Assembly: GCA_023269675.1 (NCBI GenBank) | Contig: JAHFSX010000036.1 | Location: 1 to 64,000 of the forward strand | DNA: 64,000 bases | Direction: 5' to 3' | Origin: Verrucomicrobiota bacterium | Lineage (GTDB): Bacteria > Verrucomicrobiota > Kiritimatiellia > RFP12 > UBA1067 | Part shown: positions 16,719 to 25,758 of the stretch, in pieces | How positions within the stretch are numbered: position 1 is the first letter of the stretch | How the letters are laid out: each line of letters begins with the position of its first letter | Position numbers and translations under genes: made by a program | The notes under the pieces: generated by a model | Told to the model about the DNA's origin: nothing | What the model saw: only the letters and a program-made list of their open reading frames with translations | Databases searched by the model: none

Positions 16719-18019
16719 GCCCTTTCCTATACCTGTTAAATGGGTTACTGCTGCTCGTCCTCATCTTGCTCTCGGCTTTCTTCTCGAGCAGCGAGACGAT
16801 TCTTTTTTCGTTGTCTCCCATCCAGGTGCAACGCATCCGCAACCGGAACGCGGTGGCGGGCGCCCGGCTCGAAAGGCTCCTGAGCGACCCGGCCATGATC
16901 CTCTCCACGTTGCTGGTCGGCAACACGCTCGTCAACTTCGCGATCGCCAGCGTGGGTTTCGTGCTGATCGACGGCCTCGTCCCCCGCTGGAGCGAGGCGA
17001 TCGCCATCCCGCTCATGACCCTGACGCTGTTGCTCTTCGGCGAGGTGACCCCGAAGCGGGTGGCGATCACCCACGCCGAACGGCTCGCCCCGCTGTTCAG
17101 CCGCCTCGTGCTTTTCTGGCTGTGGCTGCTGCGCCCGTTCAACATGGTGCTGACCGCCGGCTCGCGCATCTTCAAGAAATCGCTGCGCCGCGAGCGCCGG
17201 GCCCTGTCCAACGACGAGCTCCGCACCGTGGTCGAGGTCGGCGAGGAACAGGGCGTGCTCGATGCGGAGGAGGCCTCCATGGTGGACGGCATCATGCGGC
17301 TTTCGGAATTGAAGGCCAGTGACGAGATGACCCCGCGCGTGGACATGGTGGGGCTGGATCTCGACACGCCGGTGGAGAAGCAGCTTGAGATCGCGCGCAA
17401 ATCTCATTTCAGGCATCTGCCCGTCTATGTGCGGACGCCCGACGCGATCGAGGGGTTTGTCGATGCCGCCCAGTTTCTGCTGGATTCCGCCCACGACGTG
17501 CGCAAAGCCACTTCGCCGGCGCTGTTCGTGCCCGAGAATGTCTCGCTCGACGACCTGCTGGTGACCTTTCAGCGCAGCGGCAAGCACATCGCGTGCGTGC
17601 TCGACGAGTATGGCGGGACCGCCGGGCTGATCACGCGCGGCGACATCCTGGAGCTCATCACGGCGCCGGTCTCCAAAGGCGGGACGGAGGAGCATGCCTC
17701 CATCCGCCGCCTCCACCACGACGTGTGGCTGATCGACGGGACCGTGAGCCTGGACGAGATCAACCGCCAGCTCGACCTCTCGCTGGAGGCCGACGATGCC
17801 GACCGGATCGCGGGGTGGATCACGCTGCACGCCGGCCGGTTGCCGCAGGCGGGCCAAACCGTGGAGGCCCAAGGGTGCCGCGCGACGGTGCGCCGCCTGC
17901 GCAAGCGTCGCATCGACGCCGTCCAGTTCGAGGTGCTCGAGCGTCCGGCAGAGGAATCGGATGATCTGCCGGACGGTGACGACCTGATGTACGAGAGCGG
18001 AGAGGAGGAGGCGCTATGA
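16715..18019 (+). CDS. CNNM/CorC-type transporter-associated membrane protein with CBS domains (first copy)
   Basis: 434 residues. The N-terminal DUF21/CNNM membrane domain has about four hydrophobic segments (LLNGLLLLVLILLSAFFSSS, MILSTLLVGNTLVNFAI, IPLMTLTLLLFGEVTPKR, LVLFWLWLLRPFNMVL). A CBS pair follows (SDEMTPRVDMVGLDLDTPVE and HIACVLDEYGGTAGLITRGD). A C-terminal CorC/HlyC domain ends near RRLRKRRIDAVQFEVLE. Family members are implicated in magnesium and cobalt efflux or homeostasis. The start overlaps the LolA-like gene, and its stop overlaps the second CNNM gene, so all three form one coupled operon. Confidence 0.88.
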   Translation: MSPFLYLLNGLLLLVLILLSAFFSSSETILFSLSPIQVQRIRNRNAVAGARLERLLSDPAMILSTLLVGNTLVNFAIASVGFVLIDGLVPRWSEAIAIPLMTLTLLLFGEVTPKRVAITHAERLAPLFSRLVLFWLWLLRPFNMVLTAGSRIFKKSLRRERRALSNDELRTVVEVGEEQGVLDAEEASMVDGIMRLSELKASDEMTPRVDMVGLDLDTPVEKQLEIARKSHFRHLPVYVRTPDAIEGFVDAAQFLLDSAHDVRKATSPALFVPENVSLDDLLVTFQRSGKHIACVLDEYGGTAGLITRGDILELITAPVSKGGTEEHASIRRLHHDVWLIDGTVSLDEINRQLDLSLEADDADRIAGWITLHAGRLPQAGQTVEAQGCRATVRRLRKRRIDAVQFEVLERPAEESDDLPDGDDLMYESGEEEAL

Positions 18020-19005
18020 ACAGCGAACTCTACCTGATCGCCATCTTCCTGTGCTTCATCGGTATCGCGTTCTTTGCGGGAACGGAGTCGGGCGTGATGT
18101 GCGTCAACCACGCCCGGCTGATGCACCTGATCCGTGCCGGGTCGAAGGCCGCCAAGCTCCTGAACGGGTACCTCACCGACACGCAGCGCTTCCTGGCGAC
18201 GATTCTGATCGGGACCAACCTCATGAGCGTGATTCTCTCCACGCTCTCGGCGGGGCTGGCGCAGAAATGGTTTCCCGGCCTGCACGTCGTGCAGACGGCG
18301 TGGGCCACGGGCATGGCTTTCATGGTCCTCTTCTTCGGCGAATTTCTTCCCAAGCTCTTCTTCACGACACGTCCTTTGCGGCGGACGCTGCTGGTCGCGC
18401 GCTTCTTCTATGTGATCGAGAAGCTGCTGACGCCGTTGTCCGTCCTGGTGCTCTATCTGACCAAGTGGCTGGTGCCGAAGAACCGCAACGCGTCTGACCA
18501 GCGGTTCCTCATGACGCGCGAGTACATCCAGAATGTGGTCAGCGACCCCAAAGAAGGCTCACGCATCACGGCTTTCGAGCGCCTGATGATCAACCGCGTC
18601 CTGGCCCTCCAGTCGCAGACCGCCGCACAGGTGATGACCCCGCTGGCCCGCGTGTCGAAAACGACGGAGTCGGTGCCGCTCAGCACCTGTTACCGGGTGG
18701 TGCGCGACTCCGGCCATGTGCGGCTCCCCGTCTTCGGCGAGGACGGCATACGCTGTGTAGGCGTGCTGAACACGCTGGAGGTGTTGGCCTCGCAGCCGGA
18801 CCCCGACAAGACCCGGGCGAAAGACTGCATGCAGGCGCCGTTCTTCGTAAGCGCGGACGTGCGTGCGGACGATGTGCTGCCGCTGATGCGGAAATGCCGC
18901 CAGCCCATGGCGATCGTGCGCACGGCGGGCGGCGGCGCGGTGCTGGGCATCATCACCGAGGAGAACATCCTGTACGCCCTCACCGGCAGCCTGCAGACGA
19001 CTTGA
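18016..19005 (+). CDS. CNNM/CorC-type membrane protein with CBS domains (second copy)
   Basis: 329 residues, a shorter paralogue of the preceding gene. The DUF21 membrane domain (LIAIFLCFIGIAFFAGTESG, FLATILIGTNLMSVILST, MAFMVLFFGEFLPKLFF) is followed by a CBS pair (AAQVMTPLARVSKTTESVPL and AIVRTAGGGAVLGIITEEN). The C-terminal CorC domain of the first copy is missing, since the protein ends right after the second CBS motif. Such unequal pairs are often adjacent and may form heterodimers; that is inference. It overlaps the upstream gene by ATGA. The convergent sensor kinase gene ends 153 bases downstream, across a palindromic repeat. Confidence 0.87.
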   Translation: MNSELYLIAIFLCFIGIAFFAGTESGVMCVNHARLMHLIRAGSKAAKLLNGYLTDTQRFLATILIGTNLMSVILSTLSAGLAQKWFPGLHVVQTAWATGMAFMVLFFGEFLPKLFFTTRPLRRTLLVARFFYVIEKLLTPLSVLVLYLTKWLVPKNRNASDQRFLMTREYIQNVVSDPKEGSRITAFERLMINRVLALQSQTAAQVMTPLARVSKTTESVPLSTCYRVVRDSGHVRLPVFGEDGIRCVGVLNTLEVLASQPDPDKTRAKDCMQAPFFVSADVRADDVLPLMRKCRQPMAIVRTAGGGAVLGIITEENILYALTGSLQTT

Positions 19006-19080
19006 CGCGGCGGCGGCACCCCAAAGACCCTGAGCGCGGTTTTGTAAATTTTGTAGCCGTTCTTGCGCCCAGAACACATC

Positions 19081-19152
19081 TAACCACCCAGACACAAAGA
19101 ACACAAAGTTAAATCTTGGTGAACTCCGTGTTCTTAGAGCCTTGGTGGTGAA
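19081..19152. repeat. Palindromic CACCAAG-type repeat between convergent genes
   Basis: The outer ends TAACCACC and GGTGGTGAA pair, with CACAAAG/CTTGGTG and GAACAC/GTGTTC words inside. It lies 76 bases after the second CNNM gene and 5 bases after the stop of the convergent kinase gene. A second, better copy is at 25759-25843, also between convergent genes. It may act as a bidirectional terminator or a REP-like element; no T tract is present. Confidence 0.6.
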
Positions 19153-19157
19153 CGGAT

Positions 19158-20660
19158 TCAAACCGGCAGGGTCAGCCGGAAGGCGATCCACCCTGCGCGC
19201 GTCTCCCCCGTGTCCAGAACGAGTTCGCCCCCGTGCGCCCGGCTGATCTCGCGCGCCAGGCTCAGTCCCAGACCGGTGCCGTCCACCTTGCGGTTCCGCG
19301 AGGGGTCGCCCCGGTAGAAGCGGTCGAAGAACCGCTCGCGGTCAATCCCCAGCCCGCTGTCCGTCGTGTTGGCGAGGGTGAAGACCACCGTCTCCCCGTC
19401 CTGCCACAGGCGGGCTTCCGCGGCCCCGTCCTCACGGTTGTATTTGATCGCGTTGCTGAAGAGGTTCTGCACCACCTGCCGGAGCAGGTCGGGGTCGGCC
19501 CGGACACGCACGTGCGGCGCGAGATCCGCCCGCAGGGTCAGGCCCGGCGCCAGCAGCGGGGCATCCTCGCAGAGCGCCTCGATCTCAGCCGTGAGGTCGA
19601 CACTCTCGAGCGCGAGCCGCAGCCGTCCGGCGTCGCTCTGGGCCAGCAGCAGCAGTTTGCGGACAATGCTCTTGAGCCGCTGCACCTCTTCCAGCAGGTC
19701 GGCGTACGTGCGCTGCTCGTCCGAATCGGCGGGGGCGCTGTGCAAGGCCTGATGCAGTTGGCCTTGCAGAATGGTCAGCGGGGTCTTCAGCTCGTGGGCG
19801 GCGTCGGCGCTGAAGCGCGCGGACTGCCCGAAGCTTTTTTCGAGGCGGGTCAGCATGCCGTTGATCACGTCGATCAGCGCCCGGAACTCCTGGTCGGCGC
19901 CGCCGGCCGGCACGCGCTGCCCGAGCCCTTTCGCGGTGATGCCGCCCGCGACCCGCGTCAGGACCCTCACCGGCCGCAGCGCCCGCCCCGCGAGCAGCCA
20001 GCCGGCGGCGGCCAGCAGCAGCAGCGCAACAGGGCCAGCCACGGCGAACAGGTTCCAGTGCCGCTGCAGCTCCGCCTGAAAATCGGCCAGATCCGTGCCG
20101 ACGATCAGCGTCATCGCGTCGTTCCCCAGCAGGACCAGCCGCCACGGATGCCGTTCAAGCGACGCCGTGACAAAGCTCGGCCGCTTCGGAATCAGACGGG
20201 GGCGCGGCTCCTCGCCGGGAGGGCGGCCCTGCCGGAACCGCGGCTCGTCCCCGGTGCGCCCTCCCGGCCGGAACGGCGGCGGCTCCGGCGGCGAGATGAA
20301 GTCCGGCTTGGACTTCTGACTGCGATACTCGGGCACCTTGAGCGCCGCGTCTGTCAGAGCCGAAGGCCAGCGGGGAGAGGTGTAAACCGGATGGCCGTCC
20401 CGGTCAAGGACCTTCACCAGAAACTGGCGCGGACGCTCTTCGCCGTACATGGCGGCGAGCGCGACGTCGAAGCGCGCCCAGTGATCGGGCGGCTCGGGCC
20501 TACGCATCTGCGCCTCGGTCACGGCATGCAGCTGGCGGTCGATGCGCTCCAGCCCCACGCGGCGGATCATCGACATGAAAAGCAACGCGAAGGCCAGCAG
20601 GATCACGCCCGACGTGCCTGCGGAAAAGAGCGCCATCTTCAGTTTGAACGAGTGCAACAT
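19158..20660 (-). CDS. Two-component sensor histidine kinase
   Basis: About 500 residues. Two membrane segments (LFSAGTSGVILLAFALLFMS near the start, AVAGPVALLLLAAAGWLLAG about residue 210) enclose a periplasmic domain. That domain carries a proline/arginine-rich insert (PPEPPPFRPGGRTGDEPRF). HAMP, then HisKA with the phospho-acceptor His in SADAAHELKTPL (about residue 290), and HATPase_c with LFSNAIKYNRE and KVDGTGLGLSLAREIS follow. It phosphorylates the regulator encoded 41 bases upstream. I prefer the ATG at 20660, with AGGG 8 bases upstream; a GTG at 20669 would add three residues. The divergent Met/Cys-rich Spy-like gene suggests a metal or envelope signal. Confidence 0.9.
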   Translation of the reverse strand: MLHSFKLKMALFSAGTSGVILLAFALLFMSMIRRVGLERIDRQLHAVTEAQMRRPEPPDHWARFDVALAAMYGEERPRQFLVKVLDRDGHPVYTSPRWPSALTDAALKVPEYRSQKSKPDFISPPEPPPFRPGGRTGDEPRFRQGRPPGEEPRPRLIPKRPSFVTASLERHPWRLVLLGNDAMTLIVGTDLADFQAELQRHWNLFAVAGPVALLLLAAAGWLLAGRALRPVRVLTRVAGGITAKGLGQRVPAGGADQEFRALIDVINGMLTRLEKSFGQSARFSADAAHELKTPLTILQGQLHQALHSAPADSDEQRTYADLLEEVQRLKSIVRKLLLLAQSDAGRLRLALESVDLTAEIEALCEDAPLLAPGLTLRADLAPHVRVRADPDLLRQVVQNLFSNAIKYNREDGAAEARLWQDGETVVFTLANTTDSGLGIDRERFFDRFYRGDPSRNRKVDGTGLGLSLAREISRAHGGELVLDTGETRAGWIAFRLTLPV

Positions 20661-20701
20661 GCCCCTCACCCTGCCTTACGGTCAGCCCGGTGGCCTGACC
20701 C

Positions 20702-21400
20702 CTACCTTGCGTCAGCCCGGCCGTCGGGCGCGGCCTTGCGGAGACGGTACCCCACCCCGCGCACGGTCTCGATCAGCGGCGAGGCCGACTCGTCGTCGAC
20801 CTTCTTGCGGAGCCGCCGGATGTTCACGTCCACCAGGTTGGTCTCGGGGTCGAAGTCGTACCCCCACACGTGCTCCAGCAGCTGGGTACGCGTGAAGACC
20901 CTTCCCGGCGTGCGCATGAGCCGTTCGAGCAGGCCGAACTCGCGGGCGGTCAGCTCGACCTCGCGCTCGCCCCGCCGGACCTTGCGCTGCATCAGGTCCA
21001 CCGTCAGGTCGCCCACCTGCAGGAGGCCGAGCTGGTCGTCTTTCACGCGCCGCGAAACGGCATGGATGCGGGCGATCAGCTCCTCGACGTAGAACGGCTT
21101 GGTCAAGTAGTCGTCCGCGCCGAGGTTCAGTCCGTCCAAGCGCTCGTTCAGCTCGGTGCGCGCCGTCACGAGGATCACCGGCACCGTGTTCTTGCGCTCG
21201 CGCAGCCCGCGCAGGATGCTCAGCCCGTCGCGCCCCGGCAGCATGATGTCCAGGATGATCGTGTCGTACGGGCGGGTCGTGGCCAGCGTGTAGGCCTCGT
21301 CGCCGTTGCCGCAGACCTCCACGGCGAAGCCGTGCTCCTCCAGCCCCTGGCGGATGAATCCCGCGATTTTGCGTTCGTCTTCGACCACAAGAACTCTCAT
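20702..21400 (-). CDS. OmpR-family response regulator
   Basis: 232 residues. The receiver domain has the acidic pair E7-D8, the phospho-acceptor Asp51 in LDIMLPGRDG and the TKPF lysine. The C-terminal winged helix contains VELTAREFGLLERL and RTQLLEHVWGYDFDPETN, then NIRRLRKKVDD and a closing VRGVGYRLRKA. It most resembles CusR/CopR-type regulators of the OmpR class. It partners with the kinase gene immediately downstream and likely regulates the divergent Spy-like gene 161 bases away. Confidence 0.92.
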   Translation of the reverse strand: MRVLVVEDERKIAGFIRQGLEEHGFAVEVCGNGDEAYTLATTRPYDTIILDIMLPGRDGLSILRGLRERKNTVPVILVTARTELNERLDGLNLGADDYLTKPFYVEELIARIHAVSRRVKDDQLGLLQVGDLTVDLMQRKVRRGEREVELTAREFGLLERLMRTPGRVFTRTQLLEHVWGYDFDPETNLVDVNIRRLRKKVDDESASPLIETVRGVGYRLRKAAPDGRADAR

Positions 21401-21446
21401 GTGGTAATCTTAGCGTGAGCGCCCTGGAAATTGCCAGTCCGCAATG

Positions 21447-21462
21447 ATGACAATATCGTCAT
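21447..21462. promoter_or_regulatory. Candidate operator between the regulator and the Spy-like gene
   Basis: The inverted repeat ATGAC-N6-GTCAT lies in the divergent intergenic region of the two-component system. OmpR-type regulators more often bind direct repeats, so this is only a candidate. Confidence 0.3.
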
Positions 21463-21561
21463 TTGAAGAAGCGCCGCTTTGTCATGTCCAGGGTGTTTAC
21501 TCTGTCACGTAACGGACACACAGGGCGTCCGGGACTCATCTGAGACAAAAGGAGAACAGGT

Positions 21562-22257
21562 ATGAAGACGAGACATGTGCTGGGAGCGATGATGGGTGCC
21601 GCGCTGTTGAGCGGCACGGCGTTCGCGGAGCCGGACGGGCCTCAGGGTCAAGGACCCCGCGGCGACGGACCGGGAATGCGTACCGAGGGTCAGGGACGCG
21701 AGCGGATGCAGCAGCGGGGTCGCGGGCAGGAGGGCGCCTGCCCGATGATGCGCCCCGAAGGCGGGCCGGAGGGCATGGAGTGTCCGCAGATGCGGCGCGG
21801 CGGTCCGGGCCCGGGGATGGAGATCGGCCGGAAGCCGTTTCTGAATCCCAAGCGCCTGAAAGAGGCCGGCGCCACGGATCAGCAGCTCACGGCGCTGAAG
21901 GCGTTCGCGAACGAACAGCAGATGAAGCGCATCGACCTGCAGGCCGCGGTCGACAAGGCCGAACTGACGCTGGATCAGCTGATGGGCAGTGAAGCGGCCG
22001 ACGAGAAGGCGGCCCTCAAAGCGGCCGACGCGCTGAGCCAGGCCCGCGCGGAAGTCTTCAAGCTGGAGATCAGCTCCAAGCTGAAGATGAACGAGATCCT
22101 GGGCGCGGAGGTCCAGAAGAAACTGCGCGAGATGGGGCCGCCCGAAGGCATGGAGCGCCAGGGCCGCGGGCCGCGGCCGGATGGCGAGCGCCAGCCGCGC
22201 AAGGACGCGCCGCCGCCCGCCGGCGACCGTCCCCAGCCGCCTCCGGAACAGAAGTAG
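21562..22257 (+). CDS. Secreted Met/Cys-rich Spy/CpxP-like protein
   Basis: 231 residues with a clear signal peptide (MKTRHVLGAMMGAALLSGTAFA). The mature N-terminus is low-complexity Gly/Arg/Gln/Met and holds two Cys-Pro motifs in GACPMMRPEGG and ECPQMRRGG. These could bind a soft metal such as copper. The middle is helical and charged (about residues 95-185, LKEAGATDQQLTALKAFANE), like the LTxxQ/Spy-CpxP periplasmic chaperones that sense stress or metals. The tail is Pro/Arg-rich. AAAGGAG precedes the ATG. It is divergent from the two-component genes and followed by a clear terminator. Family placement is moderate; the metal role is inference. Confidence 0.72.
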   Translation: MKTRHVLGAMMGAALLSGTAFAEPDGPQGQGPRGDGPGMRTEGQGRERMQQRGRGQEGACPMMRPEGGPEGMECPQMRRGGPGPGMEIGRKPFLNPKRLKEAGATDQQLTALKAFANEQQMKRIDLQAAVDKAELTLDQLMGSEAADEKAALKAADALSQARAEVFKLEISSKLKMNEILGAEVQKKLREMGPPEGMERQGRGPRPDGERQPRKDAPPPAGDRPQPPPEQK

Positions 22258-22267
22258 CTGACGGGAG

Positions 22268-22305
22268 CGGGCGGCCCTGCGATAAGCGGGCCGCCCGGCT
22301 TTTTT
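22268..22305 (+). terminator. Rho-independent terminator
   Basis: A 10-pair stem (22268-22277 with 22288-22297), loop of 10, then a run of six T from 22300. It ends transcription of the Spy-like gene just before the DUF1566 gene. Confidence 0.8.
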
Positions 22306-22324
22306 CGCGGGAAGGGGAATGAAC

Positions 22325-23758
22325 ATGAGGAACACGCTCGCCACACTTGCCGTCGTCATCACCGCCGCGACCTGCGCGGACGGCCAGACGTTGCCCTATC
22401 CCGTCGTGGACACAGGGCAGGACCGCTGCTTCAGCAACGACCGCGAGGTCGCCTATCCGCAACCGGGCGCGGCGTTTGACGGACAGGACGCGCAGTATGC
22501 GGGACGCGCGCCGGCCTACAAGGACAACGGCGACGGCACGGTCACCGACCTCAACACCGGCCTGATGTGGCAGAAGACGCCCGACCTCAAAAATAAAGCG
22601 ACCTTTGTGCGGGCCGTGTCGGACGCGAAGAGCTTTGCGCTCGCGGGCCACCATGACTGGCGTTTGCCGACGATCAAAGAGCTCTATTCGCTGATCGATT
22701 TCCGGGGATACAGCGCGCGCACCGCCGGGCAGTCGATCCCGTATATCGACACGAACTTTTTCGCGTTCGCCTGGGGCGACGAGCAGAAAGGGGAACGGCT
22801 GATCGACGCGCAGTACTGGTCGGCCACCGAGTACCTCGGCAAAACCATGACGGGCAACGCCACCGTCTTCGGCGTGAACTTCGCCGACGGGCGCATCAAG
22901 GGCTATCCGAAAGTCTCGCCGCGCAGAGGCGGCGAAATGACCGAGTTCGTGCGCTACGTCCGGGGCAACCCCAAGTACGGCGTGAATGACTTTGCCGACA
23001 CCGGTGACGGCGCGGTCACGGACCGCGCCACGGGGCTCGTGTGGCAGAAGGCCGACAGCGGCAAGGGCCTGAACTGGGAAGCCGCGCTCGCGTACGCGGA
23101 AAGTTTGAACCTGGCCGGACATGATGACTGGCGCCTGCCCAACGCCAAGGAGTTGCAGAGCATCGTCGACTACGGCCACGCCCCCGACGCCACGGACCGC
23201 GCCAAGCAGGGGCCCGCCCTCAATCCGGTTTTCAAGATGGGCGATCCGGAGGCCTGGTACTGGACCGGCACCACGCATCTGGAGAACCGCGCCTGCGGCT
23301 TCGCGGTCTATGTCTGCTTCGGCAAAGCCATGGGCAGCATGCACGGCGAGAAGATGAACGTCCACGGCGCTGGAGCGCAGCGCAGCGATCCCAAGGCAGG
23401 TAACCCCGCAGATTGGAAAGAGGGCAACGGCCCGCAAGGCGACGAGGTCAGGATCTTGAACCACGTCCGCTGCGTGCGCGGCGGAGGCGTCACGCGGAAG
23501 ACCGCAGGTCCGGCGGTCGACGGCTCTTACACGGCAGGCCGGACACGCCCGGCCGGAGGTGCCGGCGAAGGCGGTGCGAAGCGCGGCTTTGTCGCGCATC
23601 TGGACAAGGACGGCGACGGCAAGGTCTCGCGCCAGGAGTTCGACGGCCCGCCGCCCGCGTTCGGCCGCCTGGACCGCAACCGCGACGGGTTCCTGAGCGA
23701 GGACGAAGCCCCGCAAGGCCCGCCGCCCGGCGGAGAACAAAGGAAGCGGCAGCCTTAG
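22325..23758 (+). CDS. Secreted protein with two DUF1566 (Lcl-type) domains and C-terminal EF hands
   Basis: 477 residues, signal peptide RNTLATLAVVITAATCADGQ. Two DUF1566 repeats each carry the hallmark pattern: DNGDGTVTDLNTGLMWQK with HHDWRLPTIKEL, then DTGDGAVTDRATGLVWQK with HDDWRLPNAKEL. VRYVRG and VRCVRG close each domain. The C-terminus has two EF-hand-like calcium loops, LDKDGDGKVSRQEF and LDRNRDGFLSEDEA, followed by a Pro/Gly/Arg tail. I choose the ATG at 22325 because AAGGGG is 7 bases upstream; the ATG at 22319 lies too close. Function unknown; surface or periplasmic sugar or calcium-dependent binding is possible. Confidence 0.8.
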   Translation: MRNTLATLAVVITAATCADGQTLPYPVVDTGQDRCFSNDREVAYPQPGAAFDGQDAQYAGRAPAYKDNGDGTVTDLNTGLMWQKTPDLKNKATFVRAVSDAKSFALAGHHDWRLPTIKELYSLIDFRGYSARTAGQSIPYIDTNFFAFAWGDEQKGERLIDAQYWSATEYLGKTMTGNATVFGVNFADGRIKGYPKVSPRRGGEMTEFVRYVRGNPKYGVNDFADTGDGAVTDRATGLVWQKADSGKGLNWEAALAYAESLNLAGHDDWRLPNAKELQSIVDYGHAPDATDRAKQGPALNPVFKMGDPEAWYWTGTTHLENRACGFAVYVCFGKAMGSMHGEKMNVHGAGAQRSDPKAGNPADWKEGNGPQGDEVRILNHVRCVRGGGVTRKTAGPAVDGSYTAGRTRPAGGAGEGGAKRGFVAHLDKDGDGKVSRQEFDGPPPAFGRLDRNRDGFLSEDEAPQGPPPGGEQRKRQP

Positions 23759-23799
23759 CCCTTTCCTCAGAAATCAAACGGAACCGCGTTCTTAGGTAG

Positions 23800-23922
23800 G
23801 GACGGTTCCCCGAACCGTCCGCCGCGCTCGGAGATCGCGGGCCACCTGGTGGCGCGGGCTCACCGAGCACGTCCCGGCGGGTCTGCTGACAGACCGGCGG
23901 CCGCCTCGGGGAGGCGGCCCTA
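23800..23922. repeat. Two GC-rich hairpins between convergent genes
   Basis: The first stem is 23800-23808 with 23812-23820; the second is 23899-23907 with 23911-23919, loops of three bases. The flanking GTAGGG word of the second supplies the TAG stop of the ThiF/MoeB gene (23920-23922). There is no T tract, so it is not a classic terminator. Confidence 0.55.
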
Positions 23923-24936
23923 CCGGAACACCTCGCTGACCGCGGCGAGCCCCTCGTCCGTCACCGTGCACTCGTGCACCAGCATGTGGCCGTCGGGAAA
24001 GAGGCTGATGCGCCGCACGCCGGCCGTGACGATCCAGAGCAGCCCCTTGCGCTGGACCGTGGCGTTATTCCGGGCGGCGTCGGCCAGGGCGCGCTCCACA
24101 TCGAAGGCCCCCTCCCAGAAGCGGGCGTCGATGCGGACCATCCGCTGGCTGCAGACCGACGTCGCGAGCGGAGTCGCCTCGCGTGCCCCGGCATCGAGAA
24201 ATTCGAAGCGCCGCTGCCCGCAGCAGACGCACGCGGGGTCGCGGTGCGCCACCGTGCTCCGCACGGCGGCATCCCAGACGTTGAGGCGGATGAGGGTTCC
24301 CGGAACGGCCGTGCGGTTCAGGATGCGGACGACCTGCGTGAGCTGGAGTGAGACCGCCAGCGCCACCGTCGTGGGCAGAATGCCGTCGGCCGCGCACGTG
24401 GCCGCATCGCTCTCGCCCGGCGGATCCGGATAGATGCAGCGGAGACAAGGCCCTTCGCGCGGCAGGATCGTCAAGACCAGCCCGCCCGTTCCCGCCACGC
24501 CGGTATAGATCCAGGGGAGGCTGTTGCTGACGCAGTAATCATTGATCAGATAGCGTGTGGCGATGTTGTCCGTGGCATCCAGAATCAGGTCGGCTTTCTC
24601 GGCGAACGCGGCAATGTTGTCGCGCGTGACATGCTCGGCCAGCGTGCGCAGCGACACCTCGCTGTTGAGCGCCGCCAGGCGCGCCGCCGCCGCCGTGACC
24701 TTGGGGGTCCCCTCCTCGGCGTCGCGCTCGGTGAACAGGAGCTGGCGGTGGAGATTGTTGAGGCTCACGATGTCGCTGTCCGCGATGCGGAGGTGGCCGA
24801 CACCCATGCGGGTCAGCAGCTCCGCCTGCAGCGCGCCGAGCGCGCCGCAGCCGACAATGGCGATGGTGGCGGCGGACAGCGCCTTCTGACTCTCCTCGCC
24901 GAACTCCGGAACCAAGATCTGTTTACCGTAACGCAT
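23920..24936 (-). CDS. ThiF/MoeB/HesA-family E1-like adenylyltransferase
   Basis: 338 residues. It activates the C-terminal Gly-Gly of a ubiquitin-like sulfur carrier (ThiS or MoaD) by adenylylation. Seen: the nucleotide-binding IVGCGALGALQAELL, the RQLLFTERD and DATDN segments, and two zinc CxxC motifs (CLRCI and CVCCG). A C-terminal extension of about 90 residues contains ISLFPDGHMLVHECT, as in stand-alone bacterial ThiF/MoeB forms. The ATG at 24936 begins the family's MRYGKQILVPEFG opening. Longer open frame upstream is a shadow of the sirtuin region. ThiS and ThiG are 16-18 kb away and a cysteine desulfurase is 2 kb away, so thiazole sulfur transfer is the likely role; molybdopterin remains possible. 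Confidence 0.88.
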   Translation of the reverse strand: MRYGKQILVPEFGEESQKALSAATIAIVGCGALGALQAELLTRMGVGHLRIADSDIVSLNNLHRQLLFTERDAEEGTPKVTAAAARLAALNSEVSLRTLAEHVTRDNIAAFAEKADLILDATDNIATRYLINDYCVSNSLPWIYTGVAGTGGLVLTILPREGPCLRCIYPDPPGESDAATCAADGILPTTVALAVSLQLTQVVRILNRTAVPGTLIRLNVWDAAVRSTVAHRDPACVCCGQRRFEFLDAGAREATPLATSVCSQRMVRIDARFWEGAFDVERALADAARNNATVQRKGLLWIVTAGVRRISLFPDGHMLVHECTVTDEGLAAVSEVFR

Positions 24937-25017
24937 GGGCGAAATCATACACCAGGCGGCGGAATCTGCAAACAGGCGGTTCTTAAAATAACCGGTGAGG
25001 TATGTTACACTGTCCGC

Positions 25018-25746
25018 ATGCAGACGCTGATCGCTAAACTGAAGAACGCCCGCCGGGTCGCCGTCTTTACCGGCGCGGGGGTTTCGACGCTCTGCGGCAT
25101 ACCGGATTTCCGCGGGCCGCAGGGGCTCTACCGGCAGCCGGACGCCGAGCGGCTCTTCGATATCGACTGGTTCCGGCGCGATCCGTCGGTCTACTACAAG
25201 GGCTGCATGGAGCTGGTGTATGGCCTGCGCCGCTTCAAGCCCGGACCGGTCCATCACGCCGTCGCGCGCCTGGAGCAGGCGGGAACGGTCAAGGGCGTCA
25301 TCACGCAGAACATCGACATGCTGCACCAGAAGGCGGGCTCGCGCACCGTCTACGAAGTCCACGGCTCGCCCCTCCTGCACCACTGCTTCGGCTGCGGGCG
25401 CGAGAAGAGCTTTGAGGAAATATGCGTCCTGCTGGAGAGCTCGCCCGTGCCGCGGTGCGAGCGGTGCGGGGAGGCCTACAAGCCGGACATCACCTTCTTC
25501 GGCGAGATGCTGCCTGAAAAAGCCTTCAGCGACGCGATGGCGCTGGCCCAGAAATCCGACCTGATGCTGGTGCTCGGCTCGTCGCTGACGGTTCATCCGG
25601 CGGCCTCGATCCCGCCCCTGACCGTGCGGGCGGGCGGCGAGCTGGTGATCATCAACGCCCAGCCCACGCCGCTCGACCGCGACGCGACCCTGCTCTATCC
25701 CGACCTCGCCGCCTTCGCCGAGGCGGTGCTGGACGCGTGGGCGTGA
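25018..25746 (+). CDS. Sir2-family NAD-dependent protein deacylase
   Basis: 242 residues, a normal length for bacterial sirtuins. Motifs: GAGVSTLCGIPDFRG, TQNIDMLHQKAG, the catalytic His115 in YEVHGSP, a four-Cys zinc site (CFGC and CERC) and VLGSSLTVHPAASIP. It removes acyl groups from protein lysines using NAD. The start at 25018 is set by the family opening LKNARRVAVFTGAG. It is divergent from the ThiF/MoeB gene, with 81 bases between the starts, and converges on mnmA across a palindromic repeat. Confidence 0.92.
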   Translation: MQTLIAKLKNARRVAVFTGAGVSTLCGIPDFRGPQGLYRQPDAERLFDIDWFRRDPSVYYKGCMELVYGLRRFKPGPVHHAVARLEQAGTVKGVITQNIDMLHQKAGSRTVYEVHGSPLLHHCFGCGREKSFEEICVLLESSPVPRCERCGEAYKPDITFFGEMLPEKAFSDAMALAQKSDLMLVLGSSLTVHPAASIPPLTVRAGGELVIINAQPTPLDRDATLLYPDLAAFAEAVLDAWA

Positions 25747-25758
25747 GCAACGGTTCAG

